A stretch of DNA of 64,000 nt from positions 186,328,925 through 186,392,924 of the forward strand of contig CM041782.1 in assembly GCA_023374045.1 (NCBI GenBank), written 5' to 3'. Numbering within the stretch: position 1 is the first letter of the stretch; each line of letters opens with the position of its first letter. The notes below the pieces were generated by a model. It saw nothing but the letters and a program-made list of their open reading frames with translations. It was not told the origin of the DNA and made no database searches. This document shows, piece after piece, positions 47,767-60,706 of the stretch. Origin of the DNA: Limonium bicolor. Taxonomy: Eukaryota; Streptophyta; Magnoliopsida; Caryophyllales; Plumbaginaceae. The translations under genes were made by a program, and so were the position numbers.

Positions 47767-48389
47767 GTGGATGGATCACCTATATCCATACTAATCTATG
47801 ATACGGTGCGGATAGATCACCTATATCCATATTATATCTAGAATATGGTCGGATGGATCACCTATATCCACACTATATCTATGAATACGGTGCGGATGGA
47901 TCACCTATATCCATACTATATCTATGAATACGGTGCGGATGAATCACCTATATCCATACTATATCTATGAATACGGTGCGATGGATCCACCTATATCCAT
48001 ACTATATCTATGAATACGGTGCGGATGGATCACCTATATCCATAATATCTATGAATATGGTGCGGATGGATCACCTATATCCATACTATATCTATGAATA
48101 TGGTGCGGATGGATCACCTATAATCCATACTATATCTATGAATACGGTGCGGATGGATCACCTATATGCATACTATATCTATGAATACGGTGCGGATGGA
48201 TCACCTATATCCATACTATATCTATGAATACGGTGCGGATGGATCACCTGTATCCATACTATATCTATGAATACAGTGCGGATGGATCACCTATATCCAT
48301 ACTATATCTATGAATACGGTGCGGATGGATCACCTATATCCATATATATAAATACGGTGCGGATGGATCATTATATCCATACTACATCT
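47762..48389 (+). repeat. 43-bp satellite in family A interior 1 (main block)
   Basis: About 14-15 copies of GAATACGGTGCGGATGGATC followed by ACCTATATCCATACTATATC and TAT. With the slivers at 5002-5024 and 21070-21103 the original array had about 16 copies. Copies differ by a few substitutions and indels. Confidence 0.93.
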
Positions 48390-49636
48390 CCCTATATGAG
48401 AACTTGGAATGAAAAGAACTCATAATATCAGTTTGATACAAATGTATGTACCCAATATACCATCAAATTAATGGAAACAACCATATGTGCACATAAAGAT
48501 AAAGGGTATATAATTCAATACGACCTTGAAACTTATAACACATGAGTACACATATTATGATACAAGAAGAGGAACGTATATATGTACACATTTAGACATG
48601 TACATTGCTGGAAAATTAATTGATTGATTGTTTGTTGGACGTGCGAGGTTGACTTAACCCTGGTCAGGTCAAGTGATACCGAGCACAAATTGGGGTGGAA
48701 GGATAGTCCAACACTTACGCTGACCACGTAAGGGTTGGATAACTCTCGAAACCTCTTACAAGTGGACACATGAACTACAAAATACGAAGGATGAGATATC
48801 GATGTAGATGATACGAGAGGGTAGAGTACATTGATACATGATTCGTAACTTAGAGGTTACAACCTCACAAACTTCTAACATATATAGTTTGGTAACCTTT
48901 GGACTAGGACTAATTGAAGTTAACCAGTGTGTCAGGCCTAATTGGGCTGAAGAATAAATATTACTTAGAGACGAAAAACTGCTAAATCGAACGTACACAT
49001 TAAGGGATAAAAGAAGGTAGTATACTAGGAGAGTAAACTAGCTAGCTACCCACGAATATGAGCGGTAATTTAAACTAAACCATCATGGTAGCAATGACAC
49101 GTCGATAACATTCAAATACCAAGAACTAAGTCATTAACACTCAAAAGGGGCAGCCAGAAACAAAAATCTAGACGCTTAAAAGCGCACCAAAAGCATGAAT
49201 ATCGAACCTCCAAAGGAACTGAATAGACAAAATACAATCCACAGAGACCGTGTATAAATTAAATTACCCATACTGGCCAAGAGACTAGGCGGAAGAAACA
49301 ATTAAACCATCCACTACCCTTGGAAGACTTAGTAAGGGAAAGCTAAACCCGAAGGTAATCAGAGTCGCGCAGCAGAAGCTGGTGGACCATATCGCACATC
49401 CTCCAGTTGAGTAACAAGTGACCTATCGGCCAATACCATAAACCTAGAGAGGCTAAACCCGAATCCGTTTCTAGATCGGTACGACTACCGATAAGAGTCT
49501 TTTGGATACAGAGACTCAACCCTTAACATGATCAACGCTTTTGATGAGAGTATATTGTAAGCTACAATGCATAGAAACTAGAATACTCAAAGAGAGTTAA
49601 AACATCTTGAACCAAGGTTCTAGGATGGTATAAAAA

Positions 49637-49673
49637 GGATTATGTGGGCGTAATCCATTTTTAAGGGGGGTAG
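49637..49673 (+). promoter_or_regulatory. Hairpin plus G-tract module 1, family A interior 1
   Basis: Stem GGATTATG/CGTAATCC (one T-G pair, allowed in RNA), loop TGGG, then ATTTTTAAGGGGGGTAG. In interior 2 (60256-60292) the stem is perfect, GGATTACG/CGTAATCC. Confidence 0.6.
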
Positions 49674-50050
49674 GCGTGCTTCGTCTTTGCTATGTTGTTG
49701 CTCGTATGATGTGTGCTATGTGTGTGAACTGCGTTTGTATATCTGTGAAAATGTTATGTACGTATATGTACGCTTCGTATGAATGAATGTTGTGTGCCAT
49801 GGTTTGCACTCTAGCATGCGGTATGCTCTGTATGAATGAATATTGTGTGTCTTGGCTGGAACTTTAACATGTTATACTCATTGCTAGCTTCTTGGTCTAC
49901 TATGAGAACTTGTATGAAGCCACTGATGTGGCATGGTGCTTAGAAGCACTAAGCATTATAGTTATGGACTTAATTCTTTGGGTATCATGAATGGATGCGG
50001 GACTGGATCCCGAAGATTTCTAGGAGTGGAAAATATAAGTTAAGGAAGTA

Positions 50051-50087
50051 AGACTTCGGGACGAAGTCTCCTTTAAGGAGGGTAAGT
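50051..50087 (+). promoter_or_regulatory. Polypurine tract with hairpin, family A interior 1
   Basis: Stem AGACTTCG/CGAAGTCT with loop GGA, then AAGGAGGGTAAG, directly before LTR2. The stem sequence is shared with element B. Confidence 0.8.
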
Positions 50088-50299
50088 TGAAATACCCCTA
50101 AACATTAAAAGCATAAAAATTGCGACGTGTTTTATAGTTCGGACATAAAATAACATGCGAACAATTAAACCTAGTATATGTGTATATATATATACACGAA
50201 TACGAAAACACACGTACGAAACGTTACGATCTTGTAACGTTGTAAATAAGTGACAATGTCGTCACCTAACTTCGTAACAAAAGAAAATAATAATAATAA

Positions 50300-50416
50300 T
50301 AACATGTGTCTTGATTTAAGAATAAAAGGGGGGAGGAGCAAAGACGCTCCCGATGAGTTTTGAACCTGAGACCTCCCGTACTTTCCCCGAATACTTAACC
50401 GATTGAGCTATGCTCG
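50300..50416 (-). repeat. tRNA-derived SINE-like segment in family A LTR2
   Basis: On the minus strand: a perfect RNA polymerase III A box TAGCTCAATCGG (50399-50410), a B-box-like GGTTCAAAACT (50356-50366), and further on a T-rich end. No proper cloverleaf, so not a functional tRNA gene. Repeated in LTR3 at about 60960-61076. Confidence 0.5.
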
Positions 50417-50971
50417 ATTTCAGTAGTGAAATCCGCAAATTTAAAACTAGTACCAACTAACTTAAAAAAAAGAAATGAAACAACACACCTCTGTAGCACC
50501 GTCTCCTTCCTCGGTGTAGCTACTGATCGGACAAATTCAACTAGGAACCAGAGGGAGACTCAGGCGACAATCTCTTTTTTTTCTAACGCCCATACTCCTT
50601 GTAACTTGGAGTCACTTGGGCCTTACTCCCTGCCATTCTTTGACTTAGGACTACACACCGTACCCCATCATCGAGTAACTCAACCCAAGGCAAAGAAAGC
50701 AATAACCATAACGTTTTCTTTTCTGAGTTCGCCCGACAATCAGAAACATCACCATCCAACAGGGACATCAAATTTTGTGTCCTTCTCAAACACCCACTGC
50801 ACCTTCTTGGTTTCAGTCGAAGGACAGAGCTCGTTTCTGTTCCAAAGCATTATGCACCAGAGCCATACCTTTTTCAAACTTCCACGTACTGTAACTGTCC
50901 CCCTGTGCTTTGTGCCATTCTATTCAAAAACCCACAAGCCCTCCTCCACACTCCTCCTGTGCATCTTCGGC

Positions 50972-51015
50972 ATGGGCAGGGACTTCTCCCACTCTCTCCG
51001 ATTCGAATACACAAG
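50972..51015 (+). other. Exon-like segment with strong splice donor in family A LTR2
   Basis: A pyrimidine-rich run leads to an ATG (50972) opening a short frame that ends exactly at AAG/GTAAGT, a near-ideal plant donor. Kept in LTR3 (AAG/GTAAGT at about 61679). It could be the first exon of element RNA or a captured host promoter and exon. Confidence 0.35.
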
Positions 51016-54000
51016 GTAAGTGTTGCTGGGCTTCCTTCTTTCTCTTCTGCTTGGTTTCTATACCAAAATGCCTTGGTTGCATGACTCACTCCCTCTGTAT
51101 TTTTGGGTAATGCTGGATAGTAAATAAACCAACGAAGAGTACCCAAGTTTCCCAGGAAGAGCAGCCCCACTTCTGCTACAGCAGGAAAACTGGTCAAGGT
51201 AAACCCATGGTCAATCCTCTGTTAGTGCTCGAAACTTGAGGAAACTAACTCCCTCTGTCTTCTCTATACTAGCGAGTTACGTCCCCTTGGTGAGATCCTT
51301 CTGGGTGTGAGCTAAATCCTCTAGCAAACTAGCCTAACCAAGGTATGGAAAACTGTTAGGAATCTGTACTGCTCTACACTAGCTAACCAGTTTAAAACAG
51401 GCCACGGTTGAACATGGCATTTGATTTCTTTTTCTTGTCCAACCGCGGGAGGATACCAGGGAGCACCAAAGGCTTCCTCAAGAGGAACAAGCAACGAATA
51501 CCCAAGGTGGTAGGTCACAACTCATGCTTAAACCCATGCTTTAAAGATCATGCTAAGACTAATGCCATCTGATTTTAAGAAAAAAAACCCACTGTCAAAC
51601 TGATAACTTGTGAAATCTATAACTTTAACATCTTGTGCTTTAGTTATAGAGTGAGGATAAGTGTGGTGCTTGCCTAGTACCCAACACCCCTAGTTAATCA
51701 GTAACTTAACCAGGTTGAAACAAAAGAAATTGGAAAAAAAATAGATCTGTAACAGAAAGGAAACCAGAAAGAGATGTAACTGTTGGTTCTAGTTACTGAA
51801 AACCTGGTGTTCTGTTTTAATAACTTCTCAGAGTGCAGTTAGTGTTTTGGTAGGTTGCTTTCGAGAATAAAAAAAACCACACTAACTAACTGACTAATCA
51901 ACTAAAGAATTCTGAAGAAAAAGAAATAGAAACAGATCACACTAGGGAAGAAGAAAGGAAACTGATGCAGCAGTTCTACATGTTGGGTTCTGGTGTAGTC
52001 CAACTGCTGTGAAGTTGTAAGTTCGGTGATATCAGCAAGGCTGTGTTGAGTCTGTTTAAAGGATAGACCTTGAGTAAACCCTTAACCACTGAGTAAGAAA
52101 TTCGTGAAAAGAATGGGGAGTCAGGTTAGAAGAAAACAGAAGTAGAACAGAAGTAAAACAGAAGAAGAAAACAATGACAGAAAAGAAATGCATCAGCTCA
52201 AATTCCAGTTTCTGAAGTTTTACCTCAGTAGTAGCTTTGTGAGTTTACCACATTACTTTGGGTTGTCTTAGAACTAGAACTATAATAACACATATAACTA
52301 CGTAACTGAGGTTAATTGGGTAGAGGTAAAAACATAATCAAGGAACAATAAGGAAAAGAAAATAGAAGAGAAAAGAAAGATCAGTTCAGGTTTCTGGTTT
52401 TGAAAGTTAGTTTTGGGTTTCTGTTACAGGAGGGATTTAAGGGTTGTATGGGATTAAAATGAGGGTAAGAAACTCCTAATACACCTTACCAGGAAACTAT
52501 ATGATTTGGAGAGAAATTTGGAGGTCAGGCTAGGAAGAACCAGAAAGACAACAACAGAGAAGATTTCATTAGTTTCAGTCTTGTTTTTAGGTTCTGTGTA
52601 GTGGTTCACCTTAGAAACGTGGTCTGATGGCCTGGGTCTGTCTAAGAGTTAAATCTACACTCACACACTTAACTAAGTGCAAGTACTTAGAAGAGAAACA
52701 GAAGTAAAACAACAGAAGAAGTAATCCCAAAAAAAAAATAGCAACCTGCTTCAGTTTCTGAGAACTTTGAGATTCTGTATAACTATATTTAAGTGAGTAC
52801 AACAGCATTACCTTGGGTTGCCTCAGATCTAGAACTGTAGTAACATACGTAACTCAGTAACTAAGGCTAGTTAGGGAGAATTGAAAATCAGAGGGTGAGC
52901 AAGGAAACAGCAGAGAGGTAGCAGAAATTCAGTATTGCAGTGTTAAGTTCATGTCTGGGAGTCTGTTTCAGTTCTGAATTGTGTCTCTGTATGTCGACTT
53001 CTTCAGTACTGAATGCCACTTTGGTTCTCTTGGGTTTAGAAGTTTAACTGAAATACTTAATTAAATGAGTGGGCAGGATGAGGAAACGGAAAACAAGAGT
53101 GTAACACAGACAGTGAACAAACAGAAGGAAATGAGAGTATGATATAAACTGCGAAAGTTTCAGTGTTAGAGTTTCTAAAAATCTGGTTTCGGTATAACCC
53201 TGTGTAGAGTGGTTGGAAGGGATGTAATGGATGGGTAATGAGATTAAATGCTACCCAATACTCTTATTTGAGGTTGTAAACCATTGGGACAGGATAGGAA
53301 TCGATTAACAGACGACAAAAGGAATAAAAGAATGATAAAAGGAACTGATACAGAATGTGGGTGTTTTGGTTTCTGAAAATTGCTTCTTGTGTAACAGATT
53401 TTTCTGTGGCACAAGGAGTGTAGTGGTGTCTTAGGTGTGAACTAGAAACATTATTACAGAGTAAATTAAGTGGCAAAATCATTGGGGGACTTAGGGATCA
53501 AACAACCGACGAAAAAACAAAAAGATATATATATATATACAATTGTTGGTTTTCTGGATTTCAGTCCTTCTTGCTTCTGTTTGCCCTGATATAGCTGTTT
53601 CTGTGTAGTTTATTACAGAAGCTACGTGAGTAATTTATGAATAAAGTTTTGAGTTTAAACCTAAGCTAACACACATAACTAGTTGGGTAAACACTATAGG
53701 AGGGCAACAGACATGAATTAAACTAACTAGAAACAACAAACCCAATGAAACATGGAGTTGGTTGTCTCGGTTTCTAATATCATAGCTGTTCTGTATAGCT
53801 AGATTATAGGAGTATTATGAGTGAGGTGTTAGTTTATTAATGAACCCATAACAGACCTAATTCACCTGATTGTGTGTAAAGAAACAGTTGGAAAGAAAAA
53901 AAAACATGGCTTGACATACTAAAGGAGAGGTTAATGTAAGATTATACGCTAAACTTATGTTGCGTTTGCATAAACTTGGGACTTCTGTATAAGTGGGTTT

Positions 54001-55691
54001 TAGGGGTATCCTCTGATCTATATTATTGTTACAAGGGTTAAAATATCACTCACCTATTTATCTAAGAAAGGAATACACATTAGATAAGTCATATCTATGT
54101 TATACAAACTTGTTACATAATTACCTCTTAAAACACCCTAAAACATTAACTAAGGAAAAAGGGCCTAGTTAACATGTAAATAAAGATATAAAATATCCTA
54201 GGAGTAAGTTAAGCCTAGAATTAATGCACGTGGAGCTCTAAGAGTCAACATAAACTAATCATGTAACAACATACCTAGGGAATGACATACGATATAAAGT
54301 GTCGTCACATACAATAATAACTGACACATTGTTTTAATTAACTCTAGGACCGTAGCGAGCTCCGACCGGGACTTCGAGAGTAAGACTACTCGTGCTTTCA
54401 AATAAGGTATGGACATGTGTGGTTCGTATGTTGCCGTGTTACACGGTTTGTGTGCTGCGTGCCTTGTTTGACAATGACCATAAGACTAGCATGAAATTGG
54501 ATTGCTTCATATGACTTGTTTATATGCTTTTTACATATATCATTGTTGTATATTGCTTGCGCGCACACAGTAGTGTAGTCCCTTCTCGTGATGAAACCTT
54601 GAGATGAAACACAACGAATTACGTAAACAAACAAGGAACTATATATAAGGAACACTCCTCTTAAATTATAGAGGACTTCTAACGACACCCACTATGGTGA
54701 TGAACTTATAACAATAATGAATAGTAAAATACCAGTTGATGGAACCCATACTGGGGTATTGAAGTGACCCCGCGTTCGCGACGTATGACGCTGGAAAGGG
54801 AGGACTGGCTATGGAGAAGACGCTCTTCAATACGTGGTGATAAGAGAATTTGCAAATGAACCTTAACAAATCAAGGAAAGATTGGCACCTACATGATATG
54901 GTCACGGGACCTAACTATATCCCTAGACCTGGTGCAAGAGGAGAGAAAGAGAATACACTTTATGGAAACAAGAGTAAAAGGAATGGAAACACACAACGCT
55001 CGAATGATCGCATAGCGAGGATCGTTGGTATAATATACCTATGCACACGTTTGATTAGTTACATGATTGTTGTTGCTATACTACCAACTTGTTATGCTTG
55101 GTTGCTTGTTTCTAACGCTTTGCTACCTTAAAGTGTGTTTGAAATTATGATGTGTTGTGGTGTGCTTTACTGCTTTATTATAGCATGTAATTTGACTTAA
55201 TCATATTCGACCAAGTAGTCGTGTAGCCCGGTAACATGCGGGCTTCACACGTTCATACTCGGCATAGTTTTGCTGAGTCCTTTATTTTTACAGGTATGAA
55301 ACGAGAGTCAGACGGAGAGTAGGCACGGGTGACTACCATAGGGGTGGTCCGTACGGGCAAGACTTTTTAGTAGTATGTTGTTAATGTATGGGTTATGACT
55401 TTGTATTACTAAACCCTAGTTGTACCTTCGGATTATGTTGTTGAACTAAGAACTTACGTTGTAGATTCCCGGTACTTGGTCTGTAATTTCTGTTGTACTT
55501 GGATTTGATTGTGGTTTAACTCTAGTCATTCGGACCGCAGCTTGGTATTGATGTGTTGTTTGTCAACCGTGTGGGAGGTTGGCGTCTGTGACACCCGAGT
55601 AGAAGTTGTGAATCCGCTGTTTAGACTTGCTAGGTCATCGTTGGCGCATTGTTCGGACTAGTGATTGGTTAAATCGGGGTGTTACACAAAG

Positions 55692-55703
55692 TGGTATCAG
55701 AGC
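55692..55703 (+). promoter_or_regulatory. Primer binding site, family A interior 2
   Basis: TGGTATCAGAGC with the overlapping hairpin CAGAGCG (55698-55704) and CGCTCTG (55711-55717), as in copy 1. Confidence 0.93.
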
Positions 55704-55885
55704 GTAGTTGCGCTCTGATGATTGGAACAGAGAAGTACCGAGAATAGGAAAACCTAAATTTGGGAAACGGGGTTAAGGGTAGTAATGTGAGGCACGACGT
55801 TACCAATTTAAACCGCCAGCAAGGGCGATAACAACTTGCAGTAAGGTTCTTGTGTATGTTCTAAACTAACAAACGACATTCTTAG

Positions 55886-56571
55886 ATGGCCGAGCGACGA
55901 GGACAAGGACGAGACCGTGACACCACGACCCGGGACTACTACCATGCAGCGTTCCAGGTCGAGATCACCGTCCAGATGCGGGACGAGGAATTCGCCCAAA
56001 AGAGGGAGACGAAAGGTGGTGACTCAGAGGACCGTAAACGGAAAGGTGCGGGGAAGAGGAAGTACTACCCGAGCAAGAGGCGAGTGAAATACCATGGGGG
56101 CAAGCCTACAGAGACACTTCAGCTAGGCCACCCGGCTATTGCGGCTAAGCCGCTACGCTCCTACCCAACCCAGGGTAAATGAACCAAACGCTAATGCTTA
56201 AGTACCGTTACAGTCGTCCTGACCAATTGTTGACTAACCAAATCACATATTCAGGGTCTGGAGCCGGCCCAAGCAAAAAGACCGAGCGCCGATTTAAATG
56301 TAGACGATGCTCGAAGAACCACCCCGGAGTTGATTGCCAGGGCAAACCGGTAAAGTGCTTTTACTGCCAGAAGCGCGGGCATAGGGCCTTTGAGTGCTAC
56401 GCAAATCCCGAGAGTGAGAGCTATAAGCCTAGTTATGGTGTGAAGGGTGACAGGAGAGCGGGATCCCGAGACTCCCAGAAGGCATCTACTCCGAGGCCAG
56501 GGGAGGCGGCCTTAAGCATCATGGACCGCACCGAAGGACCGGACACCCCTTCAGCTGCAGGTAAAACCTAA
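55886..56571 (+). CDS. Family A gag remnant, copy 2 (open after splicing)
   Basis: ATG at 55886. Exon 1 ends at 56174, the candidate intron is 56175-56254, and exon 2 runs through two intact zinc knuckles (CRRCSKNHPGVDC, CFYCQKRGHRAFEC) to a conserved MDRTEGPD tail. A donor-like AG/GT lies at 56560/56561, with a stop at 56569-56571 if unspliced. About 200 residues, lacking the capsid. Unlike copy 1 it has no frame break, so it is the better model of the family protein. It may bind element RNA and use capsids made by a relative such as element B; that is inference. Confidence 0.7.
56175..56254 (+). other. Candidate 80-bp intron in family A gag, copy 2
   Basis: Same donor, branch motif and acceptor as 2606-2685; removal joins the two gag frames in phase. 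Confidence 0.65.
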
Positions 56572-58572
56572 AACCTCAAATGACTGCAAAGCATGACCAA
56601 ATCTTTGTGTGCCAAGTTGTATGACCATGCATGAAATCTGGAAGGTTATTAGTACCACAAACAAAAAAAATAATAACACTCATTGAGGGACCAATTTTAG
56701 AGGCAACTTGGGTCGACATGCGTAGCAGTCGATAGGACCCTACCTTACAAGCGAAGAGGGCCGAAGCACCCTAAAATTTAGGAAATAAATAAAGCTTACA
56801 TAAGCAATTAAATAAGCCAAGAATGGGATTGAGATAAATTCTTCAACTCGTACACTTGAGAGGTTAATTTTAGAAAACCCCTCGTAAAACCATGAAATGA
56901 GAGGATATTGTTCGAGACAAAATTACACCATAAAATTGGTACAATCTATAATGCTTAATAAAGCATGACACAATTTTACACACTAAAGTATAATATTACG
57001 GAATGCAATTAATACCCTACCCCAACACAACGCAAATAGATAAGAAAAATGGCAATGAATCCGCCACTATGTTCAAACATCTATCGAATATTTTGTTCAA
57101 GGAGACCAAATAATAGGAGTTGTGGGCCATAGAGAATTAAGTTCCGATCATGGAGGAACAAGTTCCGAAAGAGGAACTGTTAAAAACAACCGCAAGCAAT
57201 ACAACGGTAACTGTGGAATTCAATGTTATAAAAAGATAAACCCTTTGGATCATATGTATATCATTAACTATGATGATGAAAGAAGTGACCACACCTGCAA
57301 CGTTATTTCGCATAGCATCCAATGCTCAAGCACTAACGTTATATGATAGTATTACTTAACCATTTGGTATTGTACCATATATTACATACCACGTAATTCA
57401 TTTTAATAAACCATACTTTAAATTACACTGTATGACTAGTAGTATATATACCTTTACACTAATGTCATAACACTTGTCAATTACCATTTCATGATATTAA
57501 AACCATATCGTATATACTTATATACATATACATATATTCTGGGTTTTACACAAATATTTATATATGCAATTTCTATTGGATTTAATCATATAATATATAG
57601 TTGCATGTATTGTGACAGTATTATTTCTTAAACTCCCATTCAAGGTATAAGTTTGTCAACCTGACCTCTTGGTCAAATTAGTTGACTTAGTGAAGCATGT
57701 TGACTTGACTAGTTTATCCAAGTACTTTAGTTTACGACATTCATCATAATATACGGTATTAAATAATGCATGTACTTTGCAATATGCTACCCTTGATTGT
57801 ATAATTTACAGTTTATCAACTCTATTCACTTATAACACCCATCATTTAATATTGTATGGTCCTCAACCATATTTTATACGTATTTTCCTACAAATATTAG
57901 TCACGCCTTTATGCACGTACAATATATATAACTTATAAAACTCCCTTTATTTGATGTTACATTTCATTATTCTATGTAAGGCGATTATTCTCACTAGTTT
58001 GTAATATATTATACAAACTTATATTGAGATTCCGATCTTGATATCATGTAACATTTGTATAATACCATAATAAACTTTTAAAGTTTATTCATTATACTCA
58101 TTATTTTGTAAGCTCATTTAGTCATTATTATCACATTTGTTTTATGTGAATAGTCTTACTTATACAGGTATTATATCCACTTTAAATGCCAACTGTATAT
58201 GTGGAAGTATGTATATATACATCTTCTTACTTCAAATGTTTGTCAAGATTAATATTACTTAGCCAAGCAATTTCCAACCTTATGATTTAAATTCAATTAT
58301 ACAATATCGTATAATTTAATTTCTCCTATTTAGTATAACAACCATGAAAAAAAGGGGGGCAATACCGAATATAAATCTTGGATTAAGATATAAATAGCGA
58401 TAAGAAAATATCACTCGTAAAAAGGACAATGATGTGGGCTTTACTATCCTAAGTAACGGTAATATGGAGAACCCTAAAAGGGCTTGTATACACTGGACAA
58501 ATTATACACTATAACACCTGGGGTTGAACCTAAGGCGAGAAGATTAAGAGAACCTAATCATATGGGGAGACT
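56572..58572 (+). other. Family A interior 2, noncoding AT-rich stretch
   Basis: Near-identical to 2991-5001. No gene, RNA or pol remnant visible. Confidence 0.7.
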
Positions 58573-58996
58573 GAATACGGTGCGGATGGATCACCTATAT
58601 CCATACTATATCTATGAATACGGTGCGGATGGATCACCTATATCCACTACTATATCTATGAATACGGTGCGGATGGATCACCTATATCCATACTATATCT
58701 ATGAATATGGTGCGGATGGATCACCTATATCCATACTATATCGATGAATACGGTGCGGATGGATCACCTATATCCATACTATATCTATGAATATGGTGCG
58801 GATGGATCACCTATATCCATATTATATCTCTGAATACGGTGCGGATGGATCACCTATATTCATACTATATCTATGAATACAGTGCGGATGGATCACCTAT
58901 ATCCATACTATATCTATGAATACGGTGCGGATGGATCACCTATATCCATATCTATAAATACGGTGCGGATGGATCACCTATATCCATACTACATCT
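58573..58996 (+). repeat. 43-bp satellite in family A interior 2
   Basis: About ten copies of the monomer in an uninterrupted array, fewer than the roughly 16 in interior 1. Confidence 0.93.
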
Positions 58997-60255
58997 CCCT
59001 ATATGAGAACTTGGAATGAAAAGAACTCATAATATCAGTTTGATACAAATGTATGTACCAATATACCATCAAATTAATGGAAACAACCATATGTGCACAT
59101 ATAAGATAAAAGGGTATTATAATTCAAATACGACCTTGAAACTTATAACACATGAGTACACATATTATGGATACAAGAAAGAGGAAACGTATATATGCAC
59201 ACATTTAGACATGTACATACCTGGAAAATTAAATTGATTGATTGTTTGTTGGACGTGCGAGGTTGAACTTAACCCTGGTCAGGTCAAGTGATACCGAGCA
59301 CAAATTGGGGTGGAAGGATAGTCCAACACTTACGCTGACCACGTAAGGGTTGGATAACTCTCGAAACCTCTTACAAGTGGACACTTGAACTACAAAATAC
59401 GAAGAATGAGATATCGATGTAGATGATACGAGCGGGTAGAGTACATTGATACATGATTCGAAACTTAGAGGTTACAACCTCACAAACTTCTAACATATAT
59501 AGTTTGGTAACCTTTTGACTAGAACTAATTGAAGTTAACTAGTAGTGTCAAGGCCATAATTGGGCTGAAGAATAAAGATTACTTAGAGACGAAAAACAGC
59601 TGAATCGAACGTACACATTAAGGGATAAAAGAAGGTAGTAATACTAGGAGAGTAAACTAGCTAGCTACCCACGAATATGAGCGGTAATTTAAACTAAACC
59701 AATCATGGTAGCAATGACACATCGATAACATTCAAATACCAAGAACTAAGTCATTAACACTCAAAAGGGGCAGCTAGAAACAAAAATCTAGACGCTTAAA
59801 AGCGCACCAAAAGCATGAATATTGAACCTCCAAAGGAACTGAATAGACAAATACAATCCACAGAGACCGTGTATAAAATTAAATTACCCATACTAGCCAA
59901 GAGACTAGGCAGAAGAAACAATTAAACCATCCACTACCCTTGGAAGACTTAGTAAGGGAAGCTAAACCCGAAGTAATCAGAGTCGCGCAGCAGAAGCTGG
60001 TGGACCATATCGCACATCTTCCAGTTGAGTAACAAGTGACCTATCGGCCAATACCTTAAACCTAGAGAGGCTAAACCCGAATCCGTTTCTAGATCGGTAA
60101 CGACTACCGATAGGAGTCTTTTGAGGATACGAGACTCAAACCCTTAACATGATCAAGGCTTTTGATGAGAGTTATTGTAGCTACAATGCATAGTAAACTA
60201 GAATCTCAATGAGGAGTTAAAACATCTTGACCAAGGTTCTAGGATGGTATAAAAA

Positions 60256-60292
60256 GGATTACGTGGGCGTAATCCATTTTTAAGGGGGGTAG
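60256..60292 (+). promoter_or_regulatory. Hairpin plus G-tract module 1, family A interior 2
   Basis: Perfect stem GGATTACG/CGTAATCC, loop TGGG, then AAGGGGGGTAG at 60282-60292. Confidence 0.6.
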
Positions 60293-60669
60293 GCGTGCTT
60301 CGTCTTTGCTATGTTGTTGCTCGTATGATGTGTGCTATGTGTGTGAACTGCGTTCGTATATCTGTGAAAATGTTATGTACGTATATGTACGCTTCGTATG
60401 AATGAATGTATTGTGCCACGGTTTGCACTCTAGCATGTGGTATGCTCTGTATGAATGAATATTGTGTGTCTTGGCTGGAACTTTAACATGTTATACTCAT
60501 TGCTAGCTTCTTGGTCTACTATGAGAACTTGTATGAAGCCACTGATGTGGCATGGTGCTTAGAAGCACTAAGCATTATAGTTATGGACTTAATTCTTTGG
60601 GTATCATGAATGGATGCGGGACTGGATCCCGAAGATTTCTAGGAGTGGAAAATATAAGTTAAGGAAGTA

Positions 60670-60706
60670 AGACTTCGGGACGAAGTCTCCTTTAAGGGGG
60701 GTAAGT
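60670..60706 (+). promoter_or_regulatory. Polypurine tract with hairpin, family A interior 2
   Basis: Stem AGACTTCG/CGAAGTCT, loop GGA, then AAGGGGGGTAAG (60694-60705), directly before LTR3. Confidence 0.8.

Larger units (their letters stand above)
48390..50087 (+). other. Family A interior 1, 3' noncoding segment
   Basis: Matches 58997-60706. No coding domain seen. Ends in two hairpin plus G-tract modules, the second being the polypurine tract. Confidence 0.75.
50088..55686 (+). mobile_element. Family A LTR2, complete
   Basis: 5,599 bp, TGAAATACCCCTAAAC...GGGGTGTTACA, shared by the two interiors. It includes a tRNA-derived SINE-like segment on the minus strand near its start, an exon-like segment with a strong splice donor (50972-51015), a long stretch (51200-53560) of repeated GTTTCTG/CAGAAG-type words without genes, and a TATA box at 54640. 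A 197-codon open frame at 50426-51019 starts with GTG and is interrupted in LTR3, so it is not called a gene. Confidence 0.93.
58997..60706 (+). other. Family A interior 2, 3' noncoding segment
   Basis: Matches 48390-50087. Ends with two hairpin plus G-tract modules (60256-60292 and 60670-60706); the second is the polypurine tract AAGGGGGGTAAG. No gene seen. Confidence 0.75.

Noticed and set aside
50300..50416. Functional tRNA gene on the minus strand
   Set aside because: The A box is good, but the B box is degenerate and no acceptor stem or cloverleaf forms.
50426..51019. 197-codon frame in family A LTR2
   Set aside because: No ATG at the start, no recognisable domain, and interrupted in LTR3.
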